Made by a program: the position numbers and the translations under genes
NCBI RefSeq assembly: GCF_048771995.1
Contig: NC_133060.1
Location: 1,855,501 to 1,919,500 of the forward strand
Length of the DNA stretch: 64,000 bases
Source of the DNA: Taeniopygia guttata
Taxonomy: Eukaryota > Chordata > Aves > Passeriformes > Estrildidae
Reading direction: 5' to 3'
The notes under the pieces: generated by a model
What the model was told of the DNA's origin: nothing
The model's database searches: none
What the model saw: the letters and a program-made list of their open reading frames with translations, nothing else
In this document: positions 48,701 to 60,059 of the stretch, in pieces
Layout of the letters: every line of letters starts with the position of its first letter
Position numbering within the stretch: the first letter of the stretch is position 1

Positions 48701-51700
48701 GGGGTGGCCAAGCCCACCAAGATGCATTGGGGTGAGATTTGGGGGTTTTGGGAAAAAAATTATGGTGTTTTTGGGGAAAAATATGGGATTTTTGGGGAAA
48801 AAATTGGATTTTTGGGGAAAAAATTATGGGGGTTTTGCAGGAAAAACAGGATTTTTGGGGTTTGGGAAAATGGGGATTTGGGGTTATCAGGTGGGGCATG
48901 AGGGGATTTGGAGTTTTTGGGATTTTTGGGGAAAAAATATGGGGTTTTGGGGGAAAATGGGATTTTTGGGGAAAAAAATATGGGGTTTTGGGGGAAAAAA
49001 TAGGATTTTTGGGGTTTTGGGAAAATTGGGATTTGGGGTTATCAGGACTGCCAGGTGGAGCATGAGGGAATTTGGGGTTTTTGGCATTTTTGGGATTTTT
49101 GGGAAAAAAATTATTGGTGTTTTTGGGGAAAAATGGAGGTTTTTGGGGAAAAAAATGGGGTTTTGGGGAAAAAATTGGATTTTTGGGGTTTGGGAAAAGT
49201 CAGATTTGGGATTTGAAAGGTGGAGCATGAGGGGATGGCCGAGCATGGAAAGATGCATTGGGGTGAGATTTGGGGGTTTTGGGAAAAAAATGGGACAAAA
49301 TTTGGGGTTTTTAGGAAAAAATGGGATTTTGGGGAAAAAATATGTGGTTTCAGGGGAAAAATGGGGGTTTTGGGAAAAAAATGGGATTTTTGAGGTTTTT
49401 GGTTTGGGAAAATTGGGATTTGGAATTTGCAAGGGATGGCCAAGCCTGGAAAGATGAGATTTGGGGTTTTTGGGGAAAAAAATGGGGTTTTAGGAAAAAA
49501 ATGGGATTTTTGAGAAAAAAAATGGGGTTTATGGGGAAAAAAAGTGGATTTTTGGGGTTTGGGAAAAGTGGGATTTGGGATTTGCAAGGTGGAGCAGGAA
49601 GGGATGGCCAAGCCCACCAAGATGGATTGGGGTGAGATTTGGGGGTTTTGGGAAAAAAATTTAAATTTTTGAGGGAAAAATATGGGTTTTTTTGGGGGGA
49701 AAATGGGATTTTTTGGGGGGAAATGGGGGGCTTTTGGGAAAAAATAAGGGTTTTTTTGAGAAAAAATTGGATTTTTGAGGTTTGGGAAAATGTGGATTTG
49801 GGGTTATCAGGTGGGGCATGAGGGGATTTGGAGTTCTTGGGATTTTTGGGGAAAAATTATGGGATTTTTGAGGAAAAAATGGGGGTTTTGGGAAAAAATA
49901 ATGGGGTTTTGGGGAAAAAAATTGGATTTTTGGGGTTTGGGACAATTGGGATTTGGGTTATTAGGATGGCAAGGTGGAGCACAAGGGGTTGGCCAAGCCC
50001 ACCAAGATGCATTGGGGTGAGATTTGGGGGTTTTGGGAAAAAAATCCGAATTTTTGAGGGAAAAAATATGGGGTTTTGGGTGGAAAAATGGGATTTTTGG
50101 GGAAAAATTATGGGGGTTTTGCAGGAAAAATAGGATTTTTGGGGGTTTAGGAAAATGCGGATTTGGGGTTGTCAGGTGGGCCATGAGGGGATTTGGAGAT
50201 TTTGGGATTTTTGGGAAAAAATTATGGGGTTTTCGGAGTAAAATGAGATTTATTGAGGAAAAAAATATGGAGTTTTGGGGGAAAAAATTGGATTTTTGAG
50301 GTTTTGGGGAAATTGGGATTTGGGGTTATCAGGACTGCCAGGTGGAGCATGAGGGAATTTGGGGTTTTTGGCATTTTTGGGATTTTTGGGAAAAAAAAAA
50401 ATGGTGTTTTTGGGGGAAAAATGGAGGTTTTGGGGGAGAAAGGGGATTTTGGGGAGAAAAAATTTGGATTTTTGGGGTTTGGGAAAATGGGGATTTGGGA
50501 TTTGAAAGGTGGAGCAGGAAGAGATGGCAAAGAGGCATTGGGGTGAGATTTGGGGGTTTTGGGAAAAAAAATTATGGTGTTTTTGGGGAAAAATGGGATT
50601 TTTGGGGAAAAAAATATGGGGTTTGGGGAAAAATGGGGGTTTTGGAGAAAAAAATGGGATTTTTGGGGTTTTTGGTTTGGGAAAATTGGGATTTGGGATT
50701 TGCAAGGGATGGCCAAGCCTGGAGAGATGAGATTTGGGGTTTTTGGGGAAAAAAAATAGGGAAAAATGGGGTTTTTAGGAAAAAAAATGGGATTTTTGGG
50801 AAAAAATAATGGGGTTTTGGGGAAAAAATTGGATTTTTGGGGTTTTGGAAAAGTGGGATTTGGGATTTGAAAGGTGGAGCATGACGAGATGGCCAAGCAT
50901 AGAAAGATGCATTGGGGTGAGATTTGGGGGTTTTGGGGAAAAAAAATCCAAATTTTGGGGGAAAAAATATGGGGTTTTGGGGGAAAAATATGGGGGGTTT
51001 TGGGAAAAAATAAGGGTTTTTTGAGAAAAAATTGGTTTTTTGGGGTTTGGGAAAATGTGGATTTGGGGTTGTCAGGTGGGCCATGAGGGGATCTAGAGTT
51101 TTTGGGATTTTTTGGGAAAAAATTATTGTGTTTTTGGGGAAAAATGGAGGTTTTGGGGGAAAAATTGGATTTTTCGCGGAAAAAAAATTTGATTTTTGGG
51201 GTTTGGGAAAAGTGGGATTTGGGATTTGCAAGGTGGAGCAGGAAGGGATGGCCAAGAGGCATTGGGGTGAGATTTGGGGTTTTGGGGAAAAAAATGGGAA
51301 AAAATTTGGGGTTTTTAGGGAAAAAACTTTGGGTATTTTTGGGATTTGGGGTGGAAATTGCAGGATATGGGAAAATTGGGATTTGGGATTTGGGAAAATG
51401 GGAATTTGGGAGGAGAAACAATTTGGGAAGAGTCAAAATTCGGGAATTTTACGATGAGCAGCGAACGGGACGAAGCCGAGGAAGGATTTGGGACGAGGAA
51501 GAGATTTGGGATCGCCCCAAAATTTTGGGAATTTGGGATTTTTTTTCCTTCAGAACCCCAAATCCTGGCGCCGGCGTCGGAGGCCACGGAGACGGCGATT
51601 TGTGCCCTGGGCCTGGCCGTGGGCATCGTGGGCATCACCGCGGGCACCATCCTCATCATCCGCGGGATGAAGCTCGGCCGCGCCCGCCCCGAGCGCGGCG

Positions 51701-51708
51701 TGCTCTGA
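30721..51708 (+). CDS. DAA: MHC class II alpha chain (DRA-like)
   Basis: The coding sequence makes 254 residues, the same length as HLA-DRA. Exons are 30721-30796 (signal peptide), 36502-36753 (alpha-1, 252 bp), 45546-45827 (alpha-2, 282 bp) and 51554-51708 (connecting peptide, membrane, tail). All junctions are GT/AG and phase 1. Alpha-1 contains QTEFYQKS, DGDEIFHVEKEETVWRLP, FASFEAQGALQNLAIDKQNL and the N-glycosylation site YNRS. Alpha-2 has the Ig cysteines in ILICSVTKFWP and YDCQVEHEGL. The membrane helix ALGLAVGIVGITAGTILII keeps the glycine spacing that pairs with the beta helix. DRA-type features place it in the DR lineage. Introns of 5.7, 8.8 and 5.7 kb are almost wholly satellite, which is extreme for this family. 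Start context is GCCATGG. It is the only alpha gene in the window. Confidence 0.95.
31130..32935. repeat. Intron 1 array a of IIA
   Basis: Tandem units of about 60-90 bp combine CCCAAATTTCGGG-type blocks with CTGGGAGTGCCCAAACCCCC and CCCAAAATTTGGGGAACT. The region before it, 30797-31130, is related but more irregular and G-rich. Confidence 0.88.
33753..33801 (+). pseudogene. Copy of the first 49 bp of IIA exon 2 (a)
   Basis: It matches 36502-36550, from TGGAGCACAGC to CTGGATTC, and is preceded by the same polypyrimidine tract and AG, so the 3' splice site was copied too. After it the sequence returns to array b. It cannot encode an alpha-1 domain. Confidence 0.93.
35658..35706 (+). pseudogene. 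Copy of the first 49 bp of IIA exon 2 (b)
   Basis: The same 49 bp with the same break point as the copy at 33753, including the acceptor. The identical break shows that one captured piece was later duplicated with the array. Confidence 0.93.
37206..37247 (+). pseudogene. Copy of the last 42 bp of IIA exon 2 (a)
   Basis: It matches the end of exon 2 from AGAGCTCCATGGCC to CCCAGCG and keeps the following GTAAC donor. It forms part of a larger repeat that also contains the intron bases after exon 2 (GGTTTGGGATGAGGTTGG). Confidence 0.93.
38089..38130 (+). pseudogene. Copy of the last 42 bp of IIA exon 2 (b)
   Basis: The same fragment with intact GTAAC donor. Confidence 0.93.
38528..38569 (+). 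pseudogene. Copy of the last 42 bp of IIA exon 2 (c)
   Basis: The same fragment with intact GTAAC donor, 439 bp after copy b. Confidence 0.93.
39902..39943 (+). pseudogene. Copy of the last 42 bp of IIA exon 2 (d)
   Basis: The same fragment with donor. An Arg codon is changed from CGA to AGA without altering the encoded residue. Confidence 0.92.
40676..40717 (+). pseudogene. Copy of the last 42 bp of IIA exon 2 (e)
   Basis: The same fragment; the last exon bases read AGTG before the GTAAC donor. Confidence 0.92.
41177..41218 (+). pseudogene. Copy of the last 42 bp of IIA exon 2 (f)
   Basis: The same fragment; the last exon bases read AGCA before GTAAC. It is the most distant from exon 2. 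Confidence 0.92.
44094..44247 (+). pseudogene. Copy of the first 154 bp of IIA exon 3
   Basis: It matches 45546-45699 with no difference that I could see, preceded by the same acceptor and about 60 bp of the same flank. It stops at GGAGACGCC, before the second cysteine and the donor, so it cannot make a working alpha-2 domain. Its distance from the real exon is 1.45 kb. Confidence 0.94.
45840..51340. repeat. Intron 3 array of IIA with about 17 exon-3 ends
   Basis: Units of about 170-190 bp consist of GGGGTTTTGGGGAAAAAA-like sequence, nearly free of C on the + strand. Each includes a degraded copy of the end of exon 3 (CAAGGTGGAGCA ... AAGATGCATTGGGG) with the donor GTGAGATTTG. Copies of the end and donor lie near 46191, 46367, 46881, 47075, 47421, 47804, 47994, 48182, 48342, 48534, 48725, 49255, 49625, 50010, 50536, 50910 and 51260. 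Confidence 0.93.
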
Positions 51709-52868
51709 GCGCCCCAAATTCCCAAAAAACGGCCCCAAAACCCAGACCCAAAATCCCAAAAAACGGCCCCAAAACCCGGCCCCAAATCCCAAAAAACAGC
51801 CCCAAAATCCCAAAAAACAGCCCCAAAACCCAGCCCTGAATCCCAAAGCATGACCCCAAAATCCCAAAGAACAGCCCCAAAATCCCAAAGAACAGCCCCA
51901 AATTCCAGCCCCAAAATCCCAAAAAAATGACCCCAAAATCCAGCCCTGAATCCCAAAAAATGACCCCAAAATCCAGCCCCAAATCCCAAAAAACGGCCCC
52001 AAAATCCAGCCCCAAAATCCCGAAGCATGACCCAAAATCCCAGAAAATGGCCCCAAAATCCAGCCCCGAATCCCAAAGCATGACCCCAAAATTCCAAATA
52101 ATGGCCCCAAATTCCAGCCCCAAATCCCAGAAAATGACCCCAAAATCCAGCCCTGAATCCCACATAATGGCCCCAAATCCCAGCCCAAAATCCCAGAAAA
52201 TGGCCCCAAAATCCCGAGGAATGGCCCCGAATTCCAGCCCCAAATCCCAAATAATGCCCCCAAAATCCAGTGTGAATCCCAAAGCATGACCCCAAAATCC
52301 CAAAGAACGGCCCCAAAATCCAGCCCCGAATCCCAAAGAATGGCCCCAAAATCCAGCCCCGAATCCCAAATAATGACCCCAAAATCTGTCCCCAAATCCC
52401 AAATAATGGCCCCAAAACCCAAAGCATGACCCCAAAATCCCAAAAAAGGCCCCAAATTCCAGCCCCGAGTCCCAGAAATTGACCCCAAATTCCAGCCCCA
52501 AGTCCCAAATAATGGCCCCAAAATCCAACCCCAAATCCAGCGTGAAATCCCAAAAATCGACCCCAAAATCCATCCCCAAACCCCAAATTCCAGCCCCAAA
52601 TCCCGCAGAATTGTCCTGAAATCCCAAAAAGTGATCTCAAAAAATGACCCCAAATCCCAAAATTTGACCCCAAAACCCAGCCCAAAATCCTGCAAAATGT
52701 CTCTGATAAATGTGTGCAAAACCCTGCAAAATGACCCCAAAATCTGTCCTGAAATCCAGCCTGAAATCCCAAAAAATGACCCCAAAACCCAGCCCCAAAT
52801 CCCGCCTGAAATCCCATAAAATGACCCCAAAACCCAGCCCCAAAATCGGCTGAAATTGCCCCAAACTC

Positions 52869-52976
52869 TGTGCCCTGGGCCTGGCCGTGGGCATCGTGGG
52901 CATCACCGTGGGCACCATCCTCATCCTCCGCGGGATGAAGCTCGGCCGCGCCCGCCCCGAGCGCGGCGTGCTCTGA
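52869..52976 (+). pseudogene. Copy of the last 108 bp of IIA exon 4 (a)
   Basis: It matches exon 4 from TGTGCCCTGGGCC to the TGA, with the tail frame and stop kept. It has no acceptor. It encodes the membrane helix and tail only, with CTC in place of ATC at one codon (Leu for Ile). Confidence 0.93.
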
Positions 52977-54204
52977 GTGCCCCGAATCCCGAAAAACGGC
53001 CCCAAAAAACGGCCCCAAAACCCGGCCCCGAGTCCCAAAAAACGGCCCCAAAATCCAGCCCCAAAATCCCGAAGCATGACCCCAAAATCCCAAAGAACGG
53101 CCCCAAATTCAAGCCCCGAGTCCCAAAACATGGCCCCAAAATCCAGCCCCGAGTCCCAAAGCATGACTCCAAAATCCCAAAGAACGGCCCCAAAATCCAG
53201 CCCCAAATCCCAAATAATGGCCCCAAATTCCAGCCCTGAATCCCAAATAATGACCCTAAAATCCAGCCCCAAAATCCCAAAAATTGATCCCAAAACCCAG
53301 CCCTGAATCCCATAAAATGGCCCCAAATTCCAGCCCCGAGTCCCAAATAATGGCCCCAAACCCCAGCCCCAAATCCCAAATAATGACCCCAAAATCCCAA
53401 AGGACGGCCTCAAATTCCAGTCCCAAATCCCAAATAATGGCCCCAAAATCCAGCCCCAAATCCCAAAATTTGACCCCAAAACCCAGCCCCAAATCCTGCA
53501 AAATGTCTCTGATAAACGTGTGCAAAACCCTGCAAAATGACCCCAAAATCTGTCCTGAAATCCAGCCCCAAATCCCACAGAAAGACCCCAAAATCCAGCC
53601 CCAAAATCCCAAAACTTGACCCCAAAACCCAGCCCCAAAATCCCAAAGCATGACCCCAAAATCCCAAATAATGGCCCCAAAATCCAGCCCCAAATCCCAA
53701 ATAATGGCCCCAAAATCCAGCCCCAAATCCAGCATGAAATCCCAAAAATTGACCTCAAAATCCAGCCCCAAACCCCAAATTCCAGCCCCAAATCCCATGG
53801 AATTGTCCTGAAATCCAGCCTCAAAATCCCAGAAAATGGCCCCAAAATCCAACCCCAAATCTTTAATAATGGCCCAAAAATCCAGCCCCAAATCCCAGAA
53901 AATGGCCCCAAAATCCAGCCCCAAATCCCAGAAAATGGCCCCAAATCCCAAAATTTGACCCCAAAATCCAGCCCCAAATCCTGCAAAATGTCTCTGATAA
54001 ATGTGTGCAAAACCCTGCAAAATGACCCCAAAATCTGTCCTGAAATCCAGCCCCAAATCCCATAAAATGACCCCAAAACCCAACCCCAAATCCAGCCTGA
54101 AATCCCACAGAATGACCCCAAAACCCAACCCCAAATCCCGCCTGAAATCCCATAAAATGACCCCAAAACCCAGCCCCAAAATCGGCTGAAATGGCCCCAA
54201 ACTC

Positions 54205-54312
54205 TGTGCCCTGGGCCTGGCCGTGGGCATCGTGGGCATCACCGCGGGCACCATCCTCATCCTCCGCGGGATGAAGCTCGGCCGCGCCCGCCCCGAGCGC
54301 GGCGTGCTCTGA
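54205..54312 (+). pseudogene. Copy of the last 108 bp of IIA exon 4 (b)
   Basis: The same 108 bp and left break point as copy a, 1336 bp further on. Confidence 0.93.
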
Positions 54313-55291
54313 GCGCCCCAAAATCCCAAAAAACGGCCCCAAAAAACGGCCCCAAATCCCAGAAAATGGCCCCAAAATCCAGCCCCAAATCCCAGAAAAT
54401 GGCCCCAAAATCCAGCCCTGAATCCCAAAGCATGACCCCAAAATCCCAAAAAGTGGCCCCAAACTCCAGCCCCAAATCCCAAAGAACGGCCCCAAAATCC
54501 AGCCCCGAGTCCCAAATAATGGCCCCAAAATCCCAAATACGACCCCAAATCCCAGCCCCAAAATCCCAAAGAATGGCCCCAAAACCCAGCCCTGAATCCC
54601 AGAAAATGGCCCCAAAACCCAGCCCCGAGTCCCAAAAAACGGTCCCAAAATCCAGCCCCAAAATCCCGAAGCATGACCCCAAAATCCCAAAGAACAGCCC
54701 CAAATTCCAGCCGCAAATCCCAAATAATGGCCCCAAAATCCAGCCCTGAATCCCAAAGTAAGGACCCCAAAATCCCAAAGGACAGCTCCAAAATCCAGCC
54801 CCAAAATCCCAAAGCATGGCCCCAAATCCCAAAAAATGGCCCCAAATTCCAGCTCCGAATCCCAAATAATGACCCCAAAATCCAGCCCCAAATCCCAAAA
54901 ATCGACCTCAAAATCCAGCCCCAAACCCCAAATTCCAGCCCCAAATCCCGTGGAATTGTCCTGAAATCCAGCCTCAAAATCCCAGAAAATGGCCCCAAAA
55001 TCCAGCCCCAAATCCCAGAAAATTACCCCAAATTCCAAAATTTGACCCCAAACCCCAGCCCCAAATCCTGCAAAATGTCTCTGATAAATGTGTGCAAAAC
55101 CCTGCAAAATGACCCCAAAATCTGTCCTGAAATCCAGCCTGAAATCCCTCAAAATGACCCCAAAACCCAACCCCAAATCCAGCCTGAAATCCCTCAAAAT
55201 GACCCCAAAACCCAACCCCAAATCCAGCCTGAAATCCCATAAAATGACCCCAAAACCCAGCCCCAAAATCGGCTGAAATTGCCCCAAACTC

Positions 55292-55399
55292 TGTGCCCTG
55301 GGCCTGGCCGTGGGCATCGTGGGCATCACCGCGGGCACCATCCTCATCCTCCGCGGGATGAAGCTCGGCCGCGCCCGCCCCGAGCGCGGCGTGCTCTGA
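55292..55399 (+). pseudogene. Copy of the last 108 bp of IIA exon 4 (c)
   Basis: The same 108 bp, 1087 bp after copy b. Confidence 0.93.
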
Positions 55400-56095
55400 G
55401 CGCCCCAAAATCCCAAAAACGGCCCCAAAATCCAGCCCCAAATCCCAAATAATGGCCCCAAAACCTGGGCCCGAGTCCCAAATAATGGCCCCAAAACCCA
55501 GCCCCAAAATCCCGAAGCATGACCCCAAAATCCCAAAGAATGGCCCCAAAATCCAGCCCTGAATCCCAAATCTTGGCCCCAAAATTCAGCCCCAAAATCC
55601 CAAAGCATGACCCCAAAATCCCAAAGAACAGCCCCAAAATCCAGCCCCAAAATCCCAAAAAATGGCCCCAAAACCCAGCCCCAAATCCCAAAGCATGACC
55701 CCGAATTCCAGCCCCAAATCCCAGAAAATGGCCCCAAAACCCAGCCCCAAATCCCAAACCATGACCCCAAATTCCCAAATAATGGCCCCAAAACCCAGCC
55801 CCAAAATCCCAAATAATGGCCCCAAAATCCAGCCCCGAATTCCAAAGCATGACCCCAAAATCCCAAATAATGTCCCCAAAATCCAGCCCCGAGTCCCAAA
55901 GCATGACCCCAAATTCCAGCCCGAAATCCCAAATAATGGCCCCAAAACCCAGCCCCAAATCCTGCAAAATGTCTCTGATAAATGTGTGCAAAACCCTGCA
56001 AAATGACCCCAAAATCTGTCCTGAAATCCAGCCTGAAATCCCATGAAATGACCCCAAAACCCAGCCCCAAAATCGGCTGAAATTGCCCCAAACTC

Positions 56096-56203
56096 TGTGC
56101 CCTGGGCCTGGCCGTGGGCATCGTGGGCATCACCGCGGGCACCATCCTCATCCTCCGCGGGATGAAGCTCGGCCGCGCCCGCCCCGAGCGCGGCGTGCTC
56201 TGA
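56096..56203 (+). pseudogene. Copy of the last 108 bp of IIA exon 4 (d)
   Basis: The same 108 bp, 804 bp after copy c. After it the array continues for over 3 kb with no further copy. Confidence 0.93.
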
Positions 56204-59200
56204 GCGCCCCAAAATCCCAAAAAACGGCCCCAAAATCCAGCCCCGAGTCCCAAAAAACGGCCCCAAAATCCAGCCCCGAGTCCCAAAAAATGGCCCCAAA
56301 ATCCAGCCCCAAATCCCAATAATGACCCCAAAATCCCAAAGAACGGCCCCAAAATCCAGCCCCAAAATCCCAAATAATGACCCCAAAATCCCAAAGAACG
56401 GCCCCAAAATCCAGCCCCAAATCCCAGAAAATGGCCCCAAAATCCAGCCCCAAATCCCAAATAATGGCCCCAAAATCCAGCCCTGAATCCCAAAAAACGG
56501 CCCCAAAACCCAGCTCCGAATCCCAAAAAAATGGCCCCAAAACCCAGCCCCGAATCCCAAATAATGACCCTAAAATCCAGCCCCGAGTCCCAAAAAATGG
56601 CCCCAAAATCCAGCCCTGAGTCCCAAAAAAACGGCCCCAAATTCCAGCCCCAAGTCCCAAAGCATGACCCCAAAATCCCAAAGAATGGCCCCAAAATCCA
56701 GCCCCGAGTCCCAAAAAACGGCCCCAAAACCCAGCCCCGAATCCCAAATAATGACCCCAAAATCCAGCCCTGAGTCCCAGAAAATGACCCCAAAACCCAG
56801 CCCCGAATCCTGAAGCATGACCCCAAAATCCCAAAGAACAGCCCCAAAATCCAGCCCCAAATCTCAGAGAATGGCCCCGAATTCCAGCCCCAAATCCCAA
56901 ATAATGGCCCCAAAATCCAGCCTCAAATCCCAAATAATGACCCCAAAATCCAGCCCCGAGTCCCAAATAATGACCCCAAAATCCAGCCCTGAATCCCAAA
57001 TAATGGCCCCAAAATCCAGCCCCAAATCCCAAAAAATTCCCCCAAATTCCAGCCCCAAGTCCCAGAAAATGGCCCCAAAATCCAGCCCCAAATCCCAGAA
57101 AATGGCCCCAAAATCCAGCCCCAAAATCCCAAAGCATGACCCTAAAATCCAGCCCTGAGTCCCAAAGCATGACCCCAAAATCCCGAAGAATGGCTCCCAA
57201 AATCCAGCCCCAAAATCCCATAAAATGACCCCAAAACCCAACCCCAAATCCAGCCTGAAATCCCAAAAATCGACCCCAAAATCCAGTGCCAGATCCCAAA
57301 AAATTACCTTGAAATCCAGCCCCAAAATCCCAAATAACGGGCCCAATATCCAGCCCCAAATCCCAAAATTTGACCCCAAAACCCAGCCCCAAATCCTGCA
57401 AAATGTCTCTGATAAATGTGTGCAAAACCCTGCAAAATGACCCCAAAATCTGTCCTGAAATCCAGCCCCGAGTCCCACAGAATTACCCCAAATCCAGCCC
57501 CAAAATCCCAAAGCATTACCCCAAAATCCCAAAGAATGGCCCCAAAATCCAGCCCTGAATCCCAAAAAATGGCCCCAAAACCCAGCCCCAAATCCCAAAG
57601 AACGGCCCCAAAATCCCAAAGAACGGCCCCAAAATCCAGCCCCAAATCCCAAATAATGACCCCAAAATCCAGCCCCAAATCCCAAATAATGACCCCGAAT
57701 TCCAGCCCGGAATCCTAGAAAATGGCCCCAAAATCCATCCCCAAATCCCAAAAAATGGCCCCAAAATCCAGCCCTGAATCCCGAAGCATGACCCCAAAAT
57801 CCCAAAGAACAGCCCCAAAATCCAGCCCCGAGTCCCAAAAAATGACCCCAAAATCCAAGAAAATGGCCCCAAAATCCAGCCCCGAGTCCCAAATAATGAC
57901 CCCAAAATCCCGAAGAATGGCCCCCAAAATCCAGCCCCAAATCCCAAATAATGGCCCCAAAATCCAGCCCCGAGTCCCAGAAAATGGCCCCAAATTCCAG
58001 CCCCAAGTCCCAAATAATGGCACCAAAATCCCAAATAATGGCCCCAAAATCCAGCCCCGAATCCCAAATAATGGCACCAAAATCCAGCCCCAAAATCCCA
58101 GAAAATGGCCCCAAAATCCAGCCCCGAATCCCAAATAATGACCCCAAAATCCCGAAGAATGGCCCCCAAATCCAGCTCCAAATCCCAAATAATGGCCCCA
58201 AAATCCAGCTCCAAATCCCAAATAATGGCCCCAAAATCCAGCTCCAAATCCCAAATAATGGCCCCAAAATCCAGCCCCAAAATCCCAAATAATGGCCCCA
58301 AAACCCAGCCCCGAGTCCCAGAAAATGGCCCCAAAACCCAGCCCCGAATCCCAAAGCATGACCCCAAAATCCCAAATAATGGCCCCAAAACCCAGCTCCA
58401 AATCCCAGAAAATGGCCCCAAATCCCAGCCCAAAATCCCAAAAAATGGCACCAAAATCCAGCCCCAAGTCCCAGAAAATGGCCCCAAAACCCAGCCCCAG
58501 ATCCCAAAGAATGGCCCCAAATTCCAGCCCCGGATCCCAAAAAATGGCCCCAAAATCCCGAAGAATGGCCCCCAAAATCCAGCCCCAAGTCCCAGAAAAT
58601 GGCCCCAAAATCCAGCCCCGAATCCCAAAAATTGACCCCAAATTCCAGCCCCAAATCCCAAAAAATGGCCCCAAAATCCAGCCCCGAATCCCAAAGCATG
58701 ACCCCAAAATCCCAAAGAACCGCCCCAAAATCCCAAAGAACAGCCCCAAATTCCAGCCCCAAAATCACAGAAAATTGCCCCAAAACACAGCCCTGAATCC
58801 CAAATAATGGCCCCAAAATCCAGCCCCAAATCCCAAAGAATGGCCCCAAAATCCAGCCTGAAATCTCAGAAAATGGCCCCAAAACCCAGCCCTGAATCCC
58901 AGAAAACGGCCCCAAATTCCAACCCCGAGTCCCAAATAATGGCCCCAAAATCCAGCCCTAAAATCCCAAATAATGGCCCCAAAATCCAGCCCCGAATCTC
59001 AAAGCATGACCCCAAATTCCCAAAGAACGGCCCCAAAACCCGTCCCCAAATCCCAAATAATGGCCCCAAATTCCAGCCCAGAATCCCAGAAAATGGCCCC
59101 AAAATCCCAAATAATGGCACCAAAATCCAGCCCCAAATCCCAAAAAAACGGCCCCAAAATCCAGCCCCAAATCCCAAAAAATGGCCCCAAAATCCAGCCC

Positions 59201-59470
59201 CAAAATCCTGAAGCATGACCCCAAAATCCCAAAAAAGGCCCCAAAATCCAGCCCTGAGTCCCAAAAAACGGCCCCAAAATCCAGCCCCAAATCCCAAATA
59301 ATGACCCCAAAATCCAGCCCCAAATCCAGCGTGAAATCCCAAAAAACGGCCCCAAAATCCAGCCCCAAAACCCCGCAGCATGACCCCAAAATCCAAACCC
59401 AAATCCAGCCCCAAATTCCAGCCCCAAATCCCAAAAAATGGCCCCAAAATCTGTCCCCAAATCCCAAAAA

Positions 59471-59958
59471 TATCTAATGTCCCCAAATCCCAAAAATGTC
59501 CCAAAATCCCCAAAATGTTTCTAAATCCCAAAAATGTCCCCAAATCCCAAAAACGTCCAAATTCCCCAAAATGTTCCTAAATCCCAAAAATATCCCAAAT
59601 GTCCCCAATGTCCCCAAATCCCCAAAATGTCCCCAAAAGTCCCTAAATCCCAAAAATGTTCTCAAATCCCAAAAATACCCCAAATGTCCCCAAATCCCCA
59701 AATGTCCCCAAATGTCCCCAAATCCCAAAAACGTCCCAAATTCCCCAAAATGTTCCTAAATCCCAAAAATATCCCAAATGTCCCCAATGTCCCCAAATCC
59801 CTAAAATGTCCCCAAAAGTCCCTAAATCCTAAAAATGTCCCCAAATCCCAAAAATACCCCAAATGTCCCCAAATCCCAAAAATACCCCAAATGTCCCCAA
59901 ATCCCAAAAATACCCCAAATGTCCCCAAATCCCAAAAATGTCCCCAAATTCCTAAAAA
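59471..59958. repeat. Short-unit array, CCCCAAATCCCAAAAATGTC
   Basis: Units of about 20-24 bp related to the array before it but with AAAAATGTCC. No gene is visible. Confidence 0.88.
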
Positions 59959-60059
59959 GTTCCTCCAGCACCTGCATTTCCCTCTGATTTTTTTTCCATT
60001 TTTTCCTTAATTTTATTCCCCAAATCCTCATTTTTCTCCCCAAATCCCCATTTTTTCCC

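Larger units (their letters stand above)
51715..59470. repeat. Downstream array of IIA, C/A-rich
   Basis: Units of about 40-46 bp such as CCCCAAAATCCAGCCCCAAA and TCCCAAATAATGG, nearly free of G on the + strand. Higher-order units of 0.8-1.3 kb carry a marker ATGTCTCTGATAAATGTGTG (near 52697, 53503, 53987, 55075, 55968 and 57402) and, in four cases, an exon-4 end. Long frames on the - strand, the largest above 1000 residues, are repeat translation. I see no AATAAA here. Confidence 0.92.

Noticed and set aside
45840-51340. Telomere-like GGGGTTTT repeats
   Set aside because: They are part of a longer 170-190 bp unit with exon-derived sequence, not a simple telomeric array; vertebrate telomeres are TTAGGG.
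53863-56913. Open frame of more than 1000 residues on the - strand, rich in Gly, Phe and Trp
   Set aside because: It is the translation of a 40-46 bp repeat lacking stops in that frame, it has no domain, and it overlaps the copied exon-4 ends.
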